A stretch of 24,243 bases of DNA from an uncultured Saprospiraceae bacterium (GCA_937969485.1 CALBVQ010000154.1:1-24243), one strand, 5' to 3'; numbered from the stretch's first letter, positions 13,417 through 20,845 are shown. Notes: generated by a model not told the origin, from the letters alone. Translations and numbers: made by a program.

Positions 13417-16164
13417 CTACCTAAATCCACCGTCGAAGTTACCTCTTGAGTAGTTGTATTTTAAGAAATCTAAGGTGCCTCCATTCACACCGATGAAGAA
13501 GTTAAATACCGAGGTGTTACCATTGGTAAGTCCAGTAGCACCTCTTGGTTGCCAGCTAAAAGTCATTTTCCAACAGTGTAGCTGTCTTGAAAATCCAAAA
13601 TCGGGATAGGTATATCCTTTTTCCTCAAAATCGTATCCAAAATTTCCGAGATTGATGAACCAATTGTCGGTGATCTGAATATCTCCTCTGATGTTCAGTG
13701 TGTTTGCAGATATCCCACTCGTGATATCGCCTTCTAAATTCTGGTATCTGTAATCCAATTTATACTGTAGGGAAAAGTCATCGAAAAGTGAGCTGAGTGT
13801 AAGTGGACCTTTGTCTCGAGAGCTGCTACTTGCAGATCCACTCGTTTTACCTCCACTTTTACCACCAAACACCCATTGCTTGATTTCACTCACTCGTAAG
13901 CTTGTAGTTGTTCGCACAGAAAAGTCATTGATTCGAGGTAAGGCAAATCCATCTTCCCAGACATATTGATCAATCCTTTGACCATTCTTGATCGCATAAG
14001 GATCGACAGTGAAACCATAGTTAACTGCCATTTTATTCTTGAAGAAGTTAGCCCTTCCCGTCAATGAAGGATTTGTTAGTTTAAAACTATCTCGGACAAA
14101 ATTGTAATTGCTGTTTATCGTAAAGTTCGTAAGCTTAAATTTCTTCTCAGTACTGTCTCGTTTACTCCAGTACTTAAACTCGACAATGTTTTGAATATTC
14201 ATGCTTAGACTAGCAGACTGTTGTCGTGGACTCGCTGAAAATACACTGCTAGGAATAATAGAATACGTTTCAAGATCATCAACACCAGGCCTGAAATCTG
14301 CATCAACAAGTCTTTCGTATTTTGTTTCACTATCAGGGCTATAAGAGAAATTCAAACTTGGTGTCACGGTATGACGAAAACCACGTACAAAGCCTTGTTT
14401 CATTTGCTCTGTCCAAAATAACTTGGTTGATATTCCTCCGCCAATATTCCCTGTTCTGAACGGAAGAAAAGCGTTGTTTACTTCTTCAGCAATGGCACCG
14501 TAAATCGTATCAACATCTATAGTTTCGGTACCGTCTATTTCGGTAAATGTTCCTACGGTATCTAAAAAAACTTCTAATGTATTATATTGATTAACTTCCT
14601 TGAAAAACCAAGTCTCAGAATAGTTCGCACTGGGATTAAAACTAAAATACTTCAAGAATTTAAAGGAGGCATTCGAACTTGCTTTATGTTCTACTCCGTA
14701 TCTCGCATCATCCCAGGCCGCAGCAGTATAGAACGTACTATCGCTAGCTGATAATTTATTTCTAAACTCTGAACTATACTTTAGTCCTATTTTCTCGTAC
14801 CATCTCTCTTTTCCTATTTGCTCCTTTCTCTTAAAAGGATATACTTGACGCATGTTAAACTTAAAATTTGGTGCAGAAAGATCAACAGTTCCAGCGCTTA
14901 ACGATTGTGTTAAATTAGCTCCACCGGTAAAAGACCATGGACTTTCACCAAACTGGTAAGAGTAGGAAACAGTAGAGTTAATGTTATCTCGTGTTCTTCC
15001 ATACGCATCCGTTCTATTCTGCACATTGTATCCTGATGTAAGAATATTTACAGAGGTATTGAACGAGCGATAAGGATGAGCTTTAGGGTCTTGGGAATGC
15101 CTCCAAGTGAAGCGGTATGAATTGGTTCTGTCGTATTCCGCAGTAGAGATGTTCTCCTGAATTCTGCTCGTACGACTTGCTAGCAGCCCGCCTGAATACT
15201 TATAGCGTCTGTTGTATTTGAAATCGGCATTGAGTCCCCAGCTTCCGCGAAGATATATATCGCCTGTCAAACGCAGATCCATATAGTCGTTGATAGGGAA
15301 GTAATATCCTATACTTTGTAAGCCAAAGCCCCATGCGGGAGAGAAATCGTAGTTCTGCGGTAAAATTAATCCAGAACTCTTTCCACTTGCTATCGGAAAA
15401 AAACCGAAAGGTAGCCAGAGTGGGGTAGGGACTTCTGCAATCTCTAACCAAGATGGGCCTATCACTGCAAGCTTACCTGGTAGGACTTTTATCTTATCAG
15501 ATCTGATCCCGAAATGTGGGTGATCTAGATTACACGAGGTGATGATCGCATTTTTGTTATTTAAAACGTCCGTTTGCGTACTGTCTTGCCCTGCAATAAG
15601 TTTGGTGAATCCTCCGTGTATAAATAGCTCTCCTTCTTGAGTAACCCCCTGTCTTACAAATCCTTTTTCAGTTTTGAAATTATACGTGAAAGAATTGTAT
15701 TGGAATGTTTGATCTCCTTCTGTGAAGGTAGCTTTTTGCAAAAGGTCACCATGTTCATCATAAGTTGCTTCAGCAATAACAACATTAGTTTCGAAATTGA
15801 AGAGAATATAGTCTGCCTTAACTTCAATATCCTCATACGTTACATAGGCATCATCCCATAGATGTACAAGCTTTTGATTAATATCAATTTGCTTTTTTCC
15901 TTCGGATCCGTATGAAATTTCGGATTGAATTGCGTCTGGGCTGTTTTTGAAAGCTTGGCCTACGCTATCTTTTGGGCTTACGCCCAAAGAATCTACACTA
16001 GGAAATTCAGTAGAGGGTATCGTATCAAGGGTTTTCGTGTTTGCTTTTACATTTTCAGGGTTATTGTTTTTCACAACACGTTCCGCACCAGAATCTATTT
16101 GACTTTGGGCCTGCGAGCCCAAGACAATAAATAGAAATAGTAAATAAAAACCTCTTAACTTCAT
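13417..16164 (-). CDS. lptD: LPS-assembly outer-membrane protein LptD
   Basis: LptD is the outer-membrane barrel that inserts lipopolysaccharide into the outer leaflet at the end of the Lpt bridge. The 915-residue protein has a signal peptide (1-20, ending in GSQAQ), a low-complexity linker (about 21-80), an OstA/LptA-like jellyroll (about 82-230) with the characteristic ITSCNLDHPHFGIRSDKI (208-225), and a large barrel from about 260 to the end, starting with PLWLPFGFFPIASGKSSGL. It lacks the four-cysteine pattern of E. coli LptD, as expected for the Bacteroidota form. A Gly/Ser-rich loop (SGGKTSGSASSSS) sits late in the barrel. Two GGGC-type palindromes fall in the signal peptide and linker. 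It lies between arsS (upstream) and the Ole-like operon (downstream), all on the minus strand. Confidence 0.92.
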   Translation of the reverse strand: MKLRGFYLLFLFIVLGSQAQSQIDSGAERVVKNNNPENVKANTKTLDTIPSTEFPSVDSLGVSPKDSVGQAFKNSPDAIQSEISYGSEGKKQIDINQKLVHLWDDAYVTYEDIEVKADYILFNFETNVVIAEATYDEHGDLLQKATFTEGDQTFQYNSFTYNFKTEKGFVRQGVTQEGELFIHGGFTKLIAGQDSTQTDVLNNKNAIITSCNLDHPHFGIRSDKIKVLPGKLAVIGPSWLEIAEVPTPLWLPFGFFPIASGKSSGLILPQNYDFSPAWGFGLQSIGYYFPINDYMDLRLTGDIYLRGSWGLNADFKYNRRYKYSGGLLASRTSRIQENISTAEYDRTNSYRFTWRHSQDPKAHPYRSFNTSVNILTSGYNVQNRTDAYGRTRDNINSTVSYSYQFGESPWSFTGGANLTQSLSAGTVDLSAPNFKFNMRQVYPFKRKEQIGKERWYEKIGLKYSSEFRNKLSASDSTFYTAAAWDDARYGVEHKASSNASFKFLKYFSFNPSANYSETWFFKEVNQYNTLEVFLDTVGTFTEIDGTETIDVDTIYGAIAEEVNNAFLPFRTGNIGGGISTKLFWTEQMKQGFVRGFRHTVTPSLNFSYSPDSETKYERLVDADFRPGVDDLETYSIIPSSVFSASPRQQSASLSMNIQNIVEFKYWSKRDSTEKKFKLTNFTINSNYNFVRDSFKLTNPSLTGRANFFKNKMAVNYGFTVDPYAIKNGQRIDQYVWEDGFALPRINDFSVRTTTSLRVSEIKQWVFGGKSGGKTSGSASSSSRDKGPLTLSSLFDDFSLQYKLDYRYQNLEGDITSGISANTLNIRGDIQITDNWFINLGNFGYDFEEKGYTYPDFGFSRQLHCWKMTFSWQPRGATGLTNGNTSVFNFFIGVNGGTLDFLKYNYSRGNFDGGFR
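15971..15988. repeat. dispersed palindrome, copy 4 (lptD linker)
   Basis: TTTGGGCTTACGCCCAAA has perfect 7-bp arms around TTAC. It encodes LGVSPK in the low-complexity linker of LptD. Confidence 0.75.
16105..16122. repeat. dispersed palindrome, copy 5 (lptD signal peptide)
   Basis: TTGGGCCTGCGAGCCCAA has 6-bp arms around CTGCGA. It lies at the signal-peptide cleavage region of LptD (LGSQAQS), only 116 bp from copy 4. The loop differs from the main group, so membership is less certain. Confidence 0.55.
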
Positions 16165-16214
16165 ACTTTAATTCCAACGCATAAAGGTAGCCATAAGTGA
16201 TTAGCGTACCTAGC

Positions 16215-16233
16215 AATTAAGAAAGAATTAAGA
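16215..16233. repeat. two direct 8-bp repeats upstream of lptD
   Basis: AATTAAGA occurs at 16215-16222 and 16226-16233, 11 bp apart (one DNA turn), in the 104-bp gap between arsS and lptD and about 50-70 bp upstream of the lptD start. This could be an operator for a dimeric regulator, but such AT-rich words are common by chance. Confidence 0.25.
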
Positions 16234-16268
16234 CTTACGTTGGAAATTTCTGAAAGATTCAGCTTTTA

Positions 16269-17336
16269 TTAGCTGATCTCGCCACCACAACTACTTCCAG
16301 CACCAGCTGTGCAACCGTAGCAATGATTGTTTAAAATAATGTTTCTGTCCATCAAGTCATCATAGTTGAAATCGTTAATGTGTTTCCCTTTTGAAGCAAC
16401 TTTCAAGTCAAGCATTTGATTGAAATCACAATCGTGCATGTAGCCATCCCAGCTAACAGAGACAGTGTTTCGACACATTAGTCCATCAACTGTACCCGGG
16501 TTGTAAGCATCTAGTAATTGCTCCATATATTCTTGGTAATTCCCTGATTCTACTAGGTAGTCCAAGAACCTACTAATAGGCAAGTTAGTAATCGCATACA
16601 AACTATTGAATACAACATCAAATCGACGTTTCAACTGTGTTTTAAATTCAGCTTCTAACTGTGCTTGATCTCCAGGTAAGTATGCACCTGTGGGATTGTA
16701 CACAAGATCCAAAACAAGTCCTGATCCTTCCACTCCGTAACCAACTTCATTAAGTCTGTGTAGCGCTTTTATGCTATCACTAAATACCCCATCACCGCGC
16801 TGAGCGTCGGTTCTGGTCTTACTGAAATAGGGAAGTGAAGAAACAACTTGAACGTTGTTCGCTGCAAAAAACTCAGGTAAATCATGAAATTTCTTGTTAG
16901 CTTGAATAATTGTTAAGTTACATCGGTCAATGACCTGCTTACCCATTTTTGCACATTCTTCTACAAACCAACGAAAGTGTGCATTCATCTCTGGAGCACC
17001 TACTGTAATATCTACCGTAGTAAAATTTGGATGGGCAATGATTTCTAAGCATTTTTCAAGAGTTGCCCTGTCCATGTTTTCTTCAACCCGATCAGGTCCA
17101 GCATCAACATGGCAATGTGCACAAGCCATGTTGCAAAGCTTGCCTATGTTGAGTTGAAAAATTTCTATTTTTGAAGGCCGGATTGTTTTCCATCCTGTTT
17201 CTTGAACCTTTTTAGCAAACGGTGTAAAATTGTCATTGGTACCTTGAGTTTGAGTAAGAACTTCCAGCTGGTAAAAAGTATCACTTAGACGATTTCCTTT
17301 TGCTTTGAGGGATTTTGTTTTTTGCTTGATAGCCAT
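16269..17336 (-). CDS. arsS: arsenosugar biosynthesis radical SAM protein ArsS
   Basis: ArsS-type radical SAM enzymes are linked to arsenosugar formation from dimethylated arsenic, transferring a SAM-derived deoxyadenosyl/ribosyl group. This 355-residue protein has the CxxxCxxC iron-sulfur motif as C68-C72-C75 within KLCNMACAHCHVDAGP, the family blocks DITVGAPEMNAHFRWFVEE, YNPTGAYLPGDQ and CDFNQML, and the C-terminal DUF3641 end HCYGCTAGAGSSCGGEIS (C339, C342, C350). Some relatives are selenoproteins near this C-terminus; here an ordinary cysteine is used and no in-frame TGA is seen. The downstream gap leads to lptD; the gene upstream, 2 bp away, is the usual carboxymuconolactone-decarboxylase-like partner. 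The arsenite methyltransferase ArsM often found next to the pair is not in this window, so arsenic as substrate is inferred from the family. Confidence 0.88.
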   Translation of the reverse strand: MAIKQKTKSLKAKGNRLSDTFYQLEVLTQTQGTNDNFTPFAKKVQETGWKTIRPSKIEIFQLNIGKLCNMACAHCHVDAGPDRVEENMDRATLEKCLEIIAHPNFTTVDITVGAPEMNAHFRWFVEECAKMGKQVIDRCNLTIIQANKKFHDLPEFFAANNVQVVSSLPYFSKTRTDAQRGDGVFSDSIKALHRLNEVGYGVEGSGLVLDLVYNPTGAYLPGDQAQLEAEFKTQLKRRFDVVFNSLYAITNLPISRFLDYLVESGNYQEYMEQLLDAYNPGTVDGLMCRNTVSVSWDGYMHDCDFNQMLDLKVASKGKHINDFNYDDLMDRNIILNNHCYGCTAGAGSSCGGEIS

Positions 17337-17338
17337 AG

Positions 17339-17674
17339 TTACATTGTTTGCTTTTTGACGTGATTCATCATTTGAACTCCATATACGAGCGTAGCTCCAC
17401 TTTGGATTGCAGCAGCAACATGAACGGCTTCCATCATCTGTTCCTCGTCAGCACCTTTCTTTAGACAATCGGATGAGTAGGCATCTATGCAATAAGGACA
17501 TTTTACTGTATGTGAAACAGCTAAAGCAATTAATGCTTTTTCTCTTGCGGTAAGAGCTCCTTCCTTGAATACTTCACCATAGTAATCGAAAAATTTACTC
17601 CCTAGCTCTTCCTGCCATTCACTAATGTTTCCAAATTTTTTGAGGTCAGCTGGATTAAAATACTCTTTAGCCAT
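17339..17674 (-). CDS. ArsS-associated carboxymuconolactone-decarboxylase/peroxidase-like protein
   Basis: A 111-residue protein of the AhpD/CMD fold. The redox pair is visible in VKCPYCIDAYSSDCLKKGA (CPYC, with a third cysteine 8 residues on), preceded by LTAREKALIALAVSH and followed by EAVHVAAAIQSGATLVYGVQM, the usual CMD helix pattern. Proteins of this type regularly accompany ArsS and are annotated as arsenosugar biosynthesis-associated peroxidase-like proteins. The exact role is not established to my knowledge; a thiol-redox or arsenical-handling function is likely. It is the first gene of a two-gene unit, 2 bp upstream of arsS, so the two are surely co-transcribed. It diverges from the pyrophosphatase-like lipoprotein gene. 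Confidence 0.87.
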   Translation of the reverse strand: MAKEYFNPADLKKFGNISEWQEELGSKFFDYYGEVFKEGALTAREKALIALAVSHTVKCPYCIDAYSSDCLKKGADEEQMMEAVHVAAAIQSGATLVYGVQMMNHVKKQTM

Positions 17675-17803
17675 AAATTATATTTAGTAGATCTTTTTAT
17701 TAAACTTAAAATAACTTCGATAATTGTGAGTTTTCGCAAAACATCATCATCTTTGATGAAATTGGTAGTTCTCGCCATCTCTGGGTAAAAATAGATTTTT
17801 TAT

Positions 17804-18328
17804 ATGCATTCTATTACTAGATGTACTCTTTATATTGCACTGTTTGTCGTTTGGCTAGTGACATCTTGCAAAAATGAAAAAAGTTACTCAACAATTTCTC
17901 TTGATTCAATGTTAATGCTTGATGTTGAGGTTAAGCCTGGTGGCAATATCGTACCTTTTTGTGGAGATACCACTTTTTTTGCGGGATTTCCAGGAGCTAT
18001 TGCGATTTATGAGGATGTAAAGGAATTGCCCTTTTTGATAATTGGCAAGAATTTAGAAAAGAAGTCCTCATTAATGTGTCACTTTGTAGGCACTATTGAG
18101 ATACAAACTGACAGAAAGCACAGGGTTTATGCGATTGCGATGCCCGTCTCAGAGGATTATGCAACAACTACAGTGGAATCATACGTGGATCTGTCCACTA
18201 ATCATTCTACATTGAAGTTATGGTTGCAAGATTATTTTAAGTTTGCTTTTTCAAAGGAGAGAGTTCAGTCAGTAAAGTGGAATAATGAATTGGATGTATT
18301 GCGAAGATTGGAAAGAGTAAACAACTAA
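17804..18328 (+). CDS. lipoprotein resembling a degenerate inorganic pyrophosphatase
   Basis: The 174-residue protein begins with a lipoprotein signal ending in VTSC (C22). The rest follows the order of family I inorganic pyrophosphatases: VEVKPGGN (41-48, compare VEIPAGTN), FPG (62-64, compare YPGNYG), LPFLIIGKNL (75-84, compare LDVLVIG), VGTIEI (95-100) and AIAMP (110-114, compare AVP), then a helix LKLWLQDYFKFAF and a KWNNELDVLRRLERV end. Lipoprotein pyrophosphatases are known in Bacteroidota. The catalytic residues seem lost: no DxDPxD motif and no NYG tyrosine, so it is probably not an active pyrophosphatase. This assignment is by eye and could be wrong; the safe reading is a hypothetical lipoprotein. 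A GNAT-like gene follows 14 bp later. Confidence 0.5.
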   Translation: MHSITRCTLYIALFVVWLVTSCKNEKSYSTISLDSMLMLDVEVKPGGNIVPFCGDTTFFAGFPGAIAIYEDVKELPFLIIGKNLEKKSSLMCHFVGTIEIQTDRKHRVYAIAMPVSEDYATTTVESYVDLSTNHSTLKLWLQDYFKFAFSKERVQSVKWNNELDVLRRLERVNN

Positions 18329-18342
18329 CTACAAAAAAACTA

Positions 18343-19536
18343 GTGAGGCTAAAGGAAGTAAAGAAGGAAAGGGTGCAACTAACTGGAAAATATTCAGTTG
18401 AAGTATTTCATAGTATCGAAGATATCAGTGACTTATGGCAGGAAGTCACAAAAGATGAGGATATCTTTTTATCTGTAGATTATTTTCGTTCAGTAGAGGC
18501 TAGCCCACCGTCAGGTTTGCAGGCGAAGTATGTATTATTGTATGATAGAAATGAGTTGATTGCTTATTTTCCGATGCAGATCAGTCAATTTGAGGCCCAT
18601 GAAAGTATAAAGGACACGCAGGTAGACACAAACAAATTAAGAAAGTCACTAGCGAAATGCGTAAAGTTCAATGGGTTGGTAGCAGGTAATATTGCCGTCT
18701 CAGGTGAATATATGTTTCGCTTTGTTAAGGAGGGCTTTACGCCCAAAGAAAAATTCGAATTACTAGAACTTGTGCTTTCTGCTTGCACTGAATATTTTTC
18801 AACCAAGGAATTTCCACTGAGTCTTGTCTTCACAAAAGATATTCCTGTTGCAAGAAAAATAGAGTCGATCGGCGTAAAAAATACCAAGTTTTCTCCTTTC
18901 TCTGTTGAGCCATTGATGGTGTTCGATATTGATGAAAAGTGGGAGCACTTCTCGGATTATTTGGCTGCAATTACAAGCAAATATAGAGTTCGAGCTAAAC
19001 GCGCTTTCAAGAAATCTGCACATCTCACTTTTAGAGAACTAGCCCTAGAAGAAATTGATGCTCGAAAAGACGATTATTATAAGCATTACCTGGAGGTATT
19101 GAAAGGGGTAAATTTCAGCTTGTTTAAATTACCAAAGGACTACTTTGTGAGCTTGAAAAGACACCTAGGAGATGATTTTTTATTCTACATTGCTGAGGAC
19201 TCTGAAAAAAAATTATTGGGGTTTTATACCTTAATCCGTAACAAGAAAGAGCTTCATGCTCATTTTTTGGGATACGATAAGGATACGAATCGTGATTGTC
19301 AGCTTTACTTGACGATGTTGTATCGAATGATAAGTTTTGGGATTGAAAATAGATTCGATCTTATTGACTTTGGGCGTACAGCCCTAGAAATCAAAAGCAG
19401 TGTAGGTGCAGTGCCGCATAATTATGAACTGTACCTCAAACACACCAATTCGTTGGCAAATTTATTTGTAAAACCTATTATCAATATATTGAATCGGAAG
19501 ACGGATTGGGAGGCTAGACATCCCTATAAAGTATAA
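18343..19536 (+). CDS. GNAT/FemAB-like acyltransferase family protein
   Basis: A 397-residue protein that looks like a double-GNAT protein of the FemAB/Acetyltransf_6 kind. The N-terminal half starts at YSVEVFHSIEDISDLW; the C-terminal half has KYRVRAKRAFKKSA, LLGFYTLIRNKKELHAHFLGYD and DLIDFGRTALEIKSSVGAVP, typical of peptidogalycan-recognition GNAT proteins. The substrate is unknown. There is no ATG near the start: GTG at 18343 is used here, and a second GTG at 18373 would remove 10 residues and is just as plausible because the conserved part begins after it. It follows the pyrophosphatase-like gene by 14 bp. Two GGGC-type palindromes lie within the gene and another just after its stop. Confidence 0.72.
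   Translation: MRLKEVKKERVQLTGKYSVEVFHSIEDISDLWQEVTKDEDIFLSVDYFRSVEASPPSGLQAKYVLLYDRNELIAYFPMQISQFEAHESIKDTQVDTNKLRKSLAKCVKFNGLVAGNIAVSGEYMFRFVKEGFTPKEKFELLELVLSACTEYFSTKEFPLSLVFTKDIPVARKIESIGVKNTKFSPFSVEPLMVFDIDEKWEHFSDYLAAITSKYRVRAKRAFKKSAHLTFRELALEEIDARKDDYYKHYLEVLKGVNFSLFKLPKDYFVSLKRHLGDDFLFYIAEDSEKKLLGFYTLIRNKKELHAHFLGYDKDTNRDCQLYLTMLYRMISFGIENRFDLIDFGRTALEIKSSVGAVPHNYELYLKHTNSLANLFVKPIINILNRKTDWEARHPYKV
18732..18747. repeat. dispersed palindrome, copy 6 (GNAT-like gene)
   Basis: GGGCTTTACGCCCAAA is identical over 16 bases to copy 2. It encodes GFTPK on the plus strand, a reading frame different from that used by copy 2. Confidence 0.7.
19369..19384. repeat. dispersed palindrome, copy 7 (GNAT-like gene, inverted)
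   Basis: TTTGGGCGTACAGCCC; on the minus strand it reads GGGCTGTACGCCCAAA, one base from copies 2 and 6. It encodes DFGRTAL, so here the element is in the opposite orientation relative to the same gene as copy 6. Confidence 0.65.
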
Positions 19537-19547
19537 GCAAGGAGGCA

Positions 19548-19562
19548 GGGCTTTCGCCCAAA
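19548..19562. repeat. dispersed palindrome, copy 8 (intergenic)
   Basis: GGGCTTTCGCCCAAA, with more A residues after it, lies in the 46-bp gap between the convergent GNAT-like and anti-sigma genes. On the minus strand the hairpin loop is GAAA, a stable tetraloop. No T-run follows either arm in the direction of transcription, so it is not a classical terminator. Confidence 0.65.
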
Positions 19563-19582
19563 AAGAACAATATGTCTATGAA

Positions 19583-19927
19583 TTATCTTCTTTTTGCAAA
19601 TGATGGATTGGTAGCAACCAATGCCGTCTTGAGTGTTTTTACCTGACTGAAGTCGTATAAGTAAGCGTCTTGCTTTTCAAGATCTTCAAATACCATACTC
19701 TTGTAGTTTCCATTACTCGCAAAGTTGTTACTGGCTCCAGAAATCTCTAGGCTAGCGTAACTTAATATGAAAGCTATTGCAAGACAAGCTGCAATGCCAG
19801 TTAACATTTTCAGTCGAAGTAACTTAGACTTTTGCTTTTCATTATTTAGTCTTCCCTCTACTTGATTCCACACCCTTCTTGGAACTTCAACAGTGTGATC
19901 GTTATGTAATTGTTTTAGTTCTTGCAT
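19583..19927 (-). CDS. short membrane protein, probable anti-sigma factor
   Basis: A 114-residue protein with a cytoplasmic N-terminus (about 1-39, containing VPRRVWNQVEGRL), one transmembrane helix (about 40-59, KMLTGIAACLAIAFILSYA) and a short extracytoplasmic part. It lies 2 bp downstream of the ECF sigma gene, on the same strand. This layout is typical of single-pass proteins that hold ECF sigma factors inactive. No zinc-binding ZAS motif (HxxxCxxC) is present, and the outer part is only about 55 residues, so what it senses cannot be read from the sequence. Confidence 0.75.
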   Translation of the reverse strand: MQELKQLHNDHTVEVPRRVWNQVEGRLNNEKQKSKLLRLKMLTGIAACLAIAFILSYASLEISGASNNFASNGNYKSMVFEDLEKQDAYLYDFSQVKTLKTALVATNPSFAKRR

Positions 19928-19929
19928 AA

Positions 19930-20466
19930 TTATCCTCTTCTTTCAATGAGTTGCTTTTTTTTAATCAGATCACGTATTCTTTTTTTAGCGAGTATCAACT
20001 GTGACTTTGATGTATTGATACTAATCCCCAGTTGTTCTGCGATTTCTCTATGCTTGAATCCTTCTATTTCATAAAGATTGAAAATTGTGCGATAACCTGT
20101 GGGTAAATTTTCTAGCACTTTCATCAAGTCTTGATAGGCTAAAGCTGGAGTTATCATTTCTGCTTCTCCTACATCGTAAGCTTCTTCTAGCGCTAAAGTG
20201 AAATTACGCTTCTTACGAAGTTTCATTAAACATTCATTTACTACAACTCTTCGCATCCAACCTTCAAAGCTTCCCTGTCCCTTGTAGGTTTTGATTTTGG
20301 AAAAAATCTTGTAAAAAGCTTCAATTAAGGCATCTTCTGCATCTTCTTCGTTCTTAAGATATCTTCGTACGACAGAAAATAGCAGTCCACTGTATTGATT
20401 GTACAAGTGCTTCTGAGCTCTCGCATCTTGATTCTTACACAGTAATATGACTTTTTCTAATTCCAA
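19930..20466 (-). CDS. ECF-type RNA polymerase sigma-70 factor
   Basis: A 178-residue ECF sigma factor. Region 2 covers about 18-88 (LYNQYSGLLFSVVRRYLKNEEDAEDALIEAF, then the GSFEGWMRRVVVNECL block) and region 4 about 113-168 (LPTGYRTIFNLYEIEGFKHREIAEQLGIS, with the DNA-binding helix NTSKSQLILAKKRI). The start must be TTG at 20464-20466: an in-frame TAG lies 12 bp upstream and no ATG or GTG occurs between it and region 2, while the N-terminus (ELEKVILLCKNQDARAQKHLY) has normal family length. A TAGATTTG element lies 25 bp upstream. It heads a two-gene operon with its probable anti-sigma factor; target genes are unknown. Confidence 0.92.
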   Translation of the reverse strand: MELEKVILLCKNQDARAQKHLYNQYSGLLFSVVRRYLKNEEDAEDALIEAFYKIFSKIKTYKGQGSFEGWMRRVVVNECLMKLRKKRNFTLALEEAYDVGEAEMITPALAYQDLMKVLENLPTGYRTIFNLYEIEGFKHREIAEQLGISINTSKSQLILAKKRIRDLIKKKQLIERRG

Positions 20467-20491
20467 ATCTTCTTGCTAATTGTTCTAAATT

Positions 20492-20499
20492 CAAATCTA
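20492..20499 (-). promoter_or_regulatory. candidate -7 element (TAGATTTG) of the ECF sigma operon
   Basis: The minus strand reads TAGATTTG, an exact TAnnTTTG match, 25 bp upstream of the TTG start. The leader would be about 20 bases. No TTG is found at the -33 position. Confidence 0.45.
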
Positions 20500-20810
20500 C
20501 AATACAGATGCAGAAATGTGTAATTATGATGTATGGGCCATCAAATTTTAACACTTTAATAAGCGAATATCATGAAAATGGCGTTAATCTCAGCTTTTAT
20601 GTCGCATTTCTTACAGATTTTATTCTCAAAGTAGTGTTCAAATTTGCTGCCGTATTAAACACGGATTATACATTAGTTTTCTTAATTGAGATCATTAAGG
20701 CATATTTCGGGTGATAGGGTTTTATGCTACAAATCTTTACCTTGTGAAGGATAAGTGGGGATGACTGAATTAGTTAAATGTAGCTAATTCCGCTAGTCTG
20801 CTGTTGTCTC

Positions 20811-20841
20811 TTGCATAATGCGTGTTTAAATAGTAAATTTG
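20811..20841 (+). promoter_or_regulatory. complete Bacteroidota promoter: TTG-N20-TAAATTTG
   Basis: TTG (20811-20813) and TAAATTTG (20834-20841) are separated by 20 bp, fitting the -33/-7 promoter of the Bacteroidota primary sigma factor. This is the best promoter in the window. It ends only 4 bp before the annotated ATG of the histidine phosphatase gene, so the mRNA would be leaderless or nearly so. Confidence 0.65.
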
Positions 20842-20845
20842 CGCT

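Larger units (their letters stand above)
20467..20845. other. intergenic region between divergent sigma factor and phosphatase genes
   Basis: The 379 bases separate two divergent genes and carry a candidate promoter for each: TAGATTTG at 20492-20499 (minus) and TTG-N20-TAAATTTG at 20811-20841 (plus). The middle, about 20530-20790, shows no convincing gene, RNA or repeat. A 68-codon hydrophobic frame on the plus strand was rejected. Confidence 0.6.

Noticed and set aside
32..20713. GCATATTTCGGGT shared by the left end of the window and 20700-20713
   Set aside because: A single shared 13-mer in 24 kb of AT-rich DNA is expected by chance.
20508..20714. 68-codon plus-strand frame with hydrophobic content between the sigma factor and phosphatase genes
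   Set aside because: No recognisable family, no promoter element in front of it, and it starts only a few bases from the minus-strand sigma promoter. AT-rich intergenic DNA often gives such hydrophobic frames.
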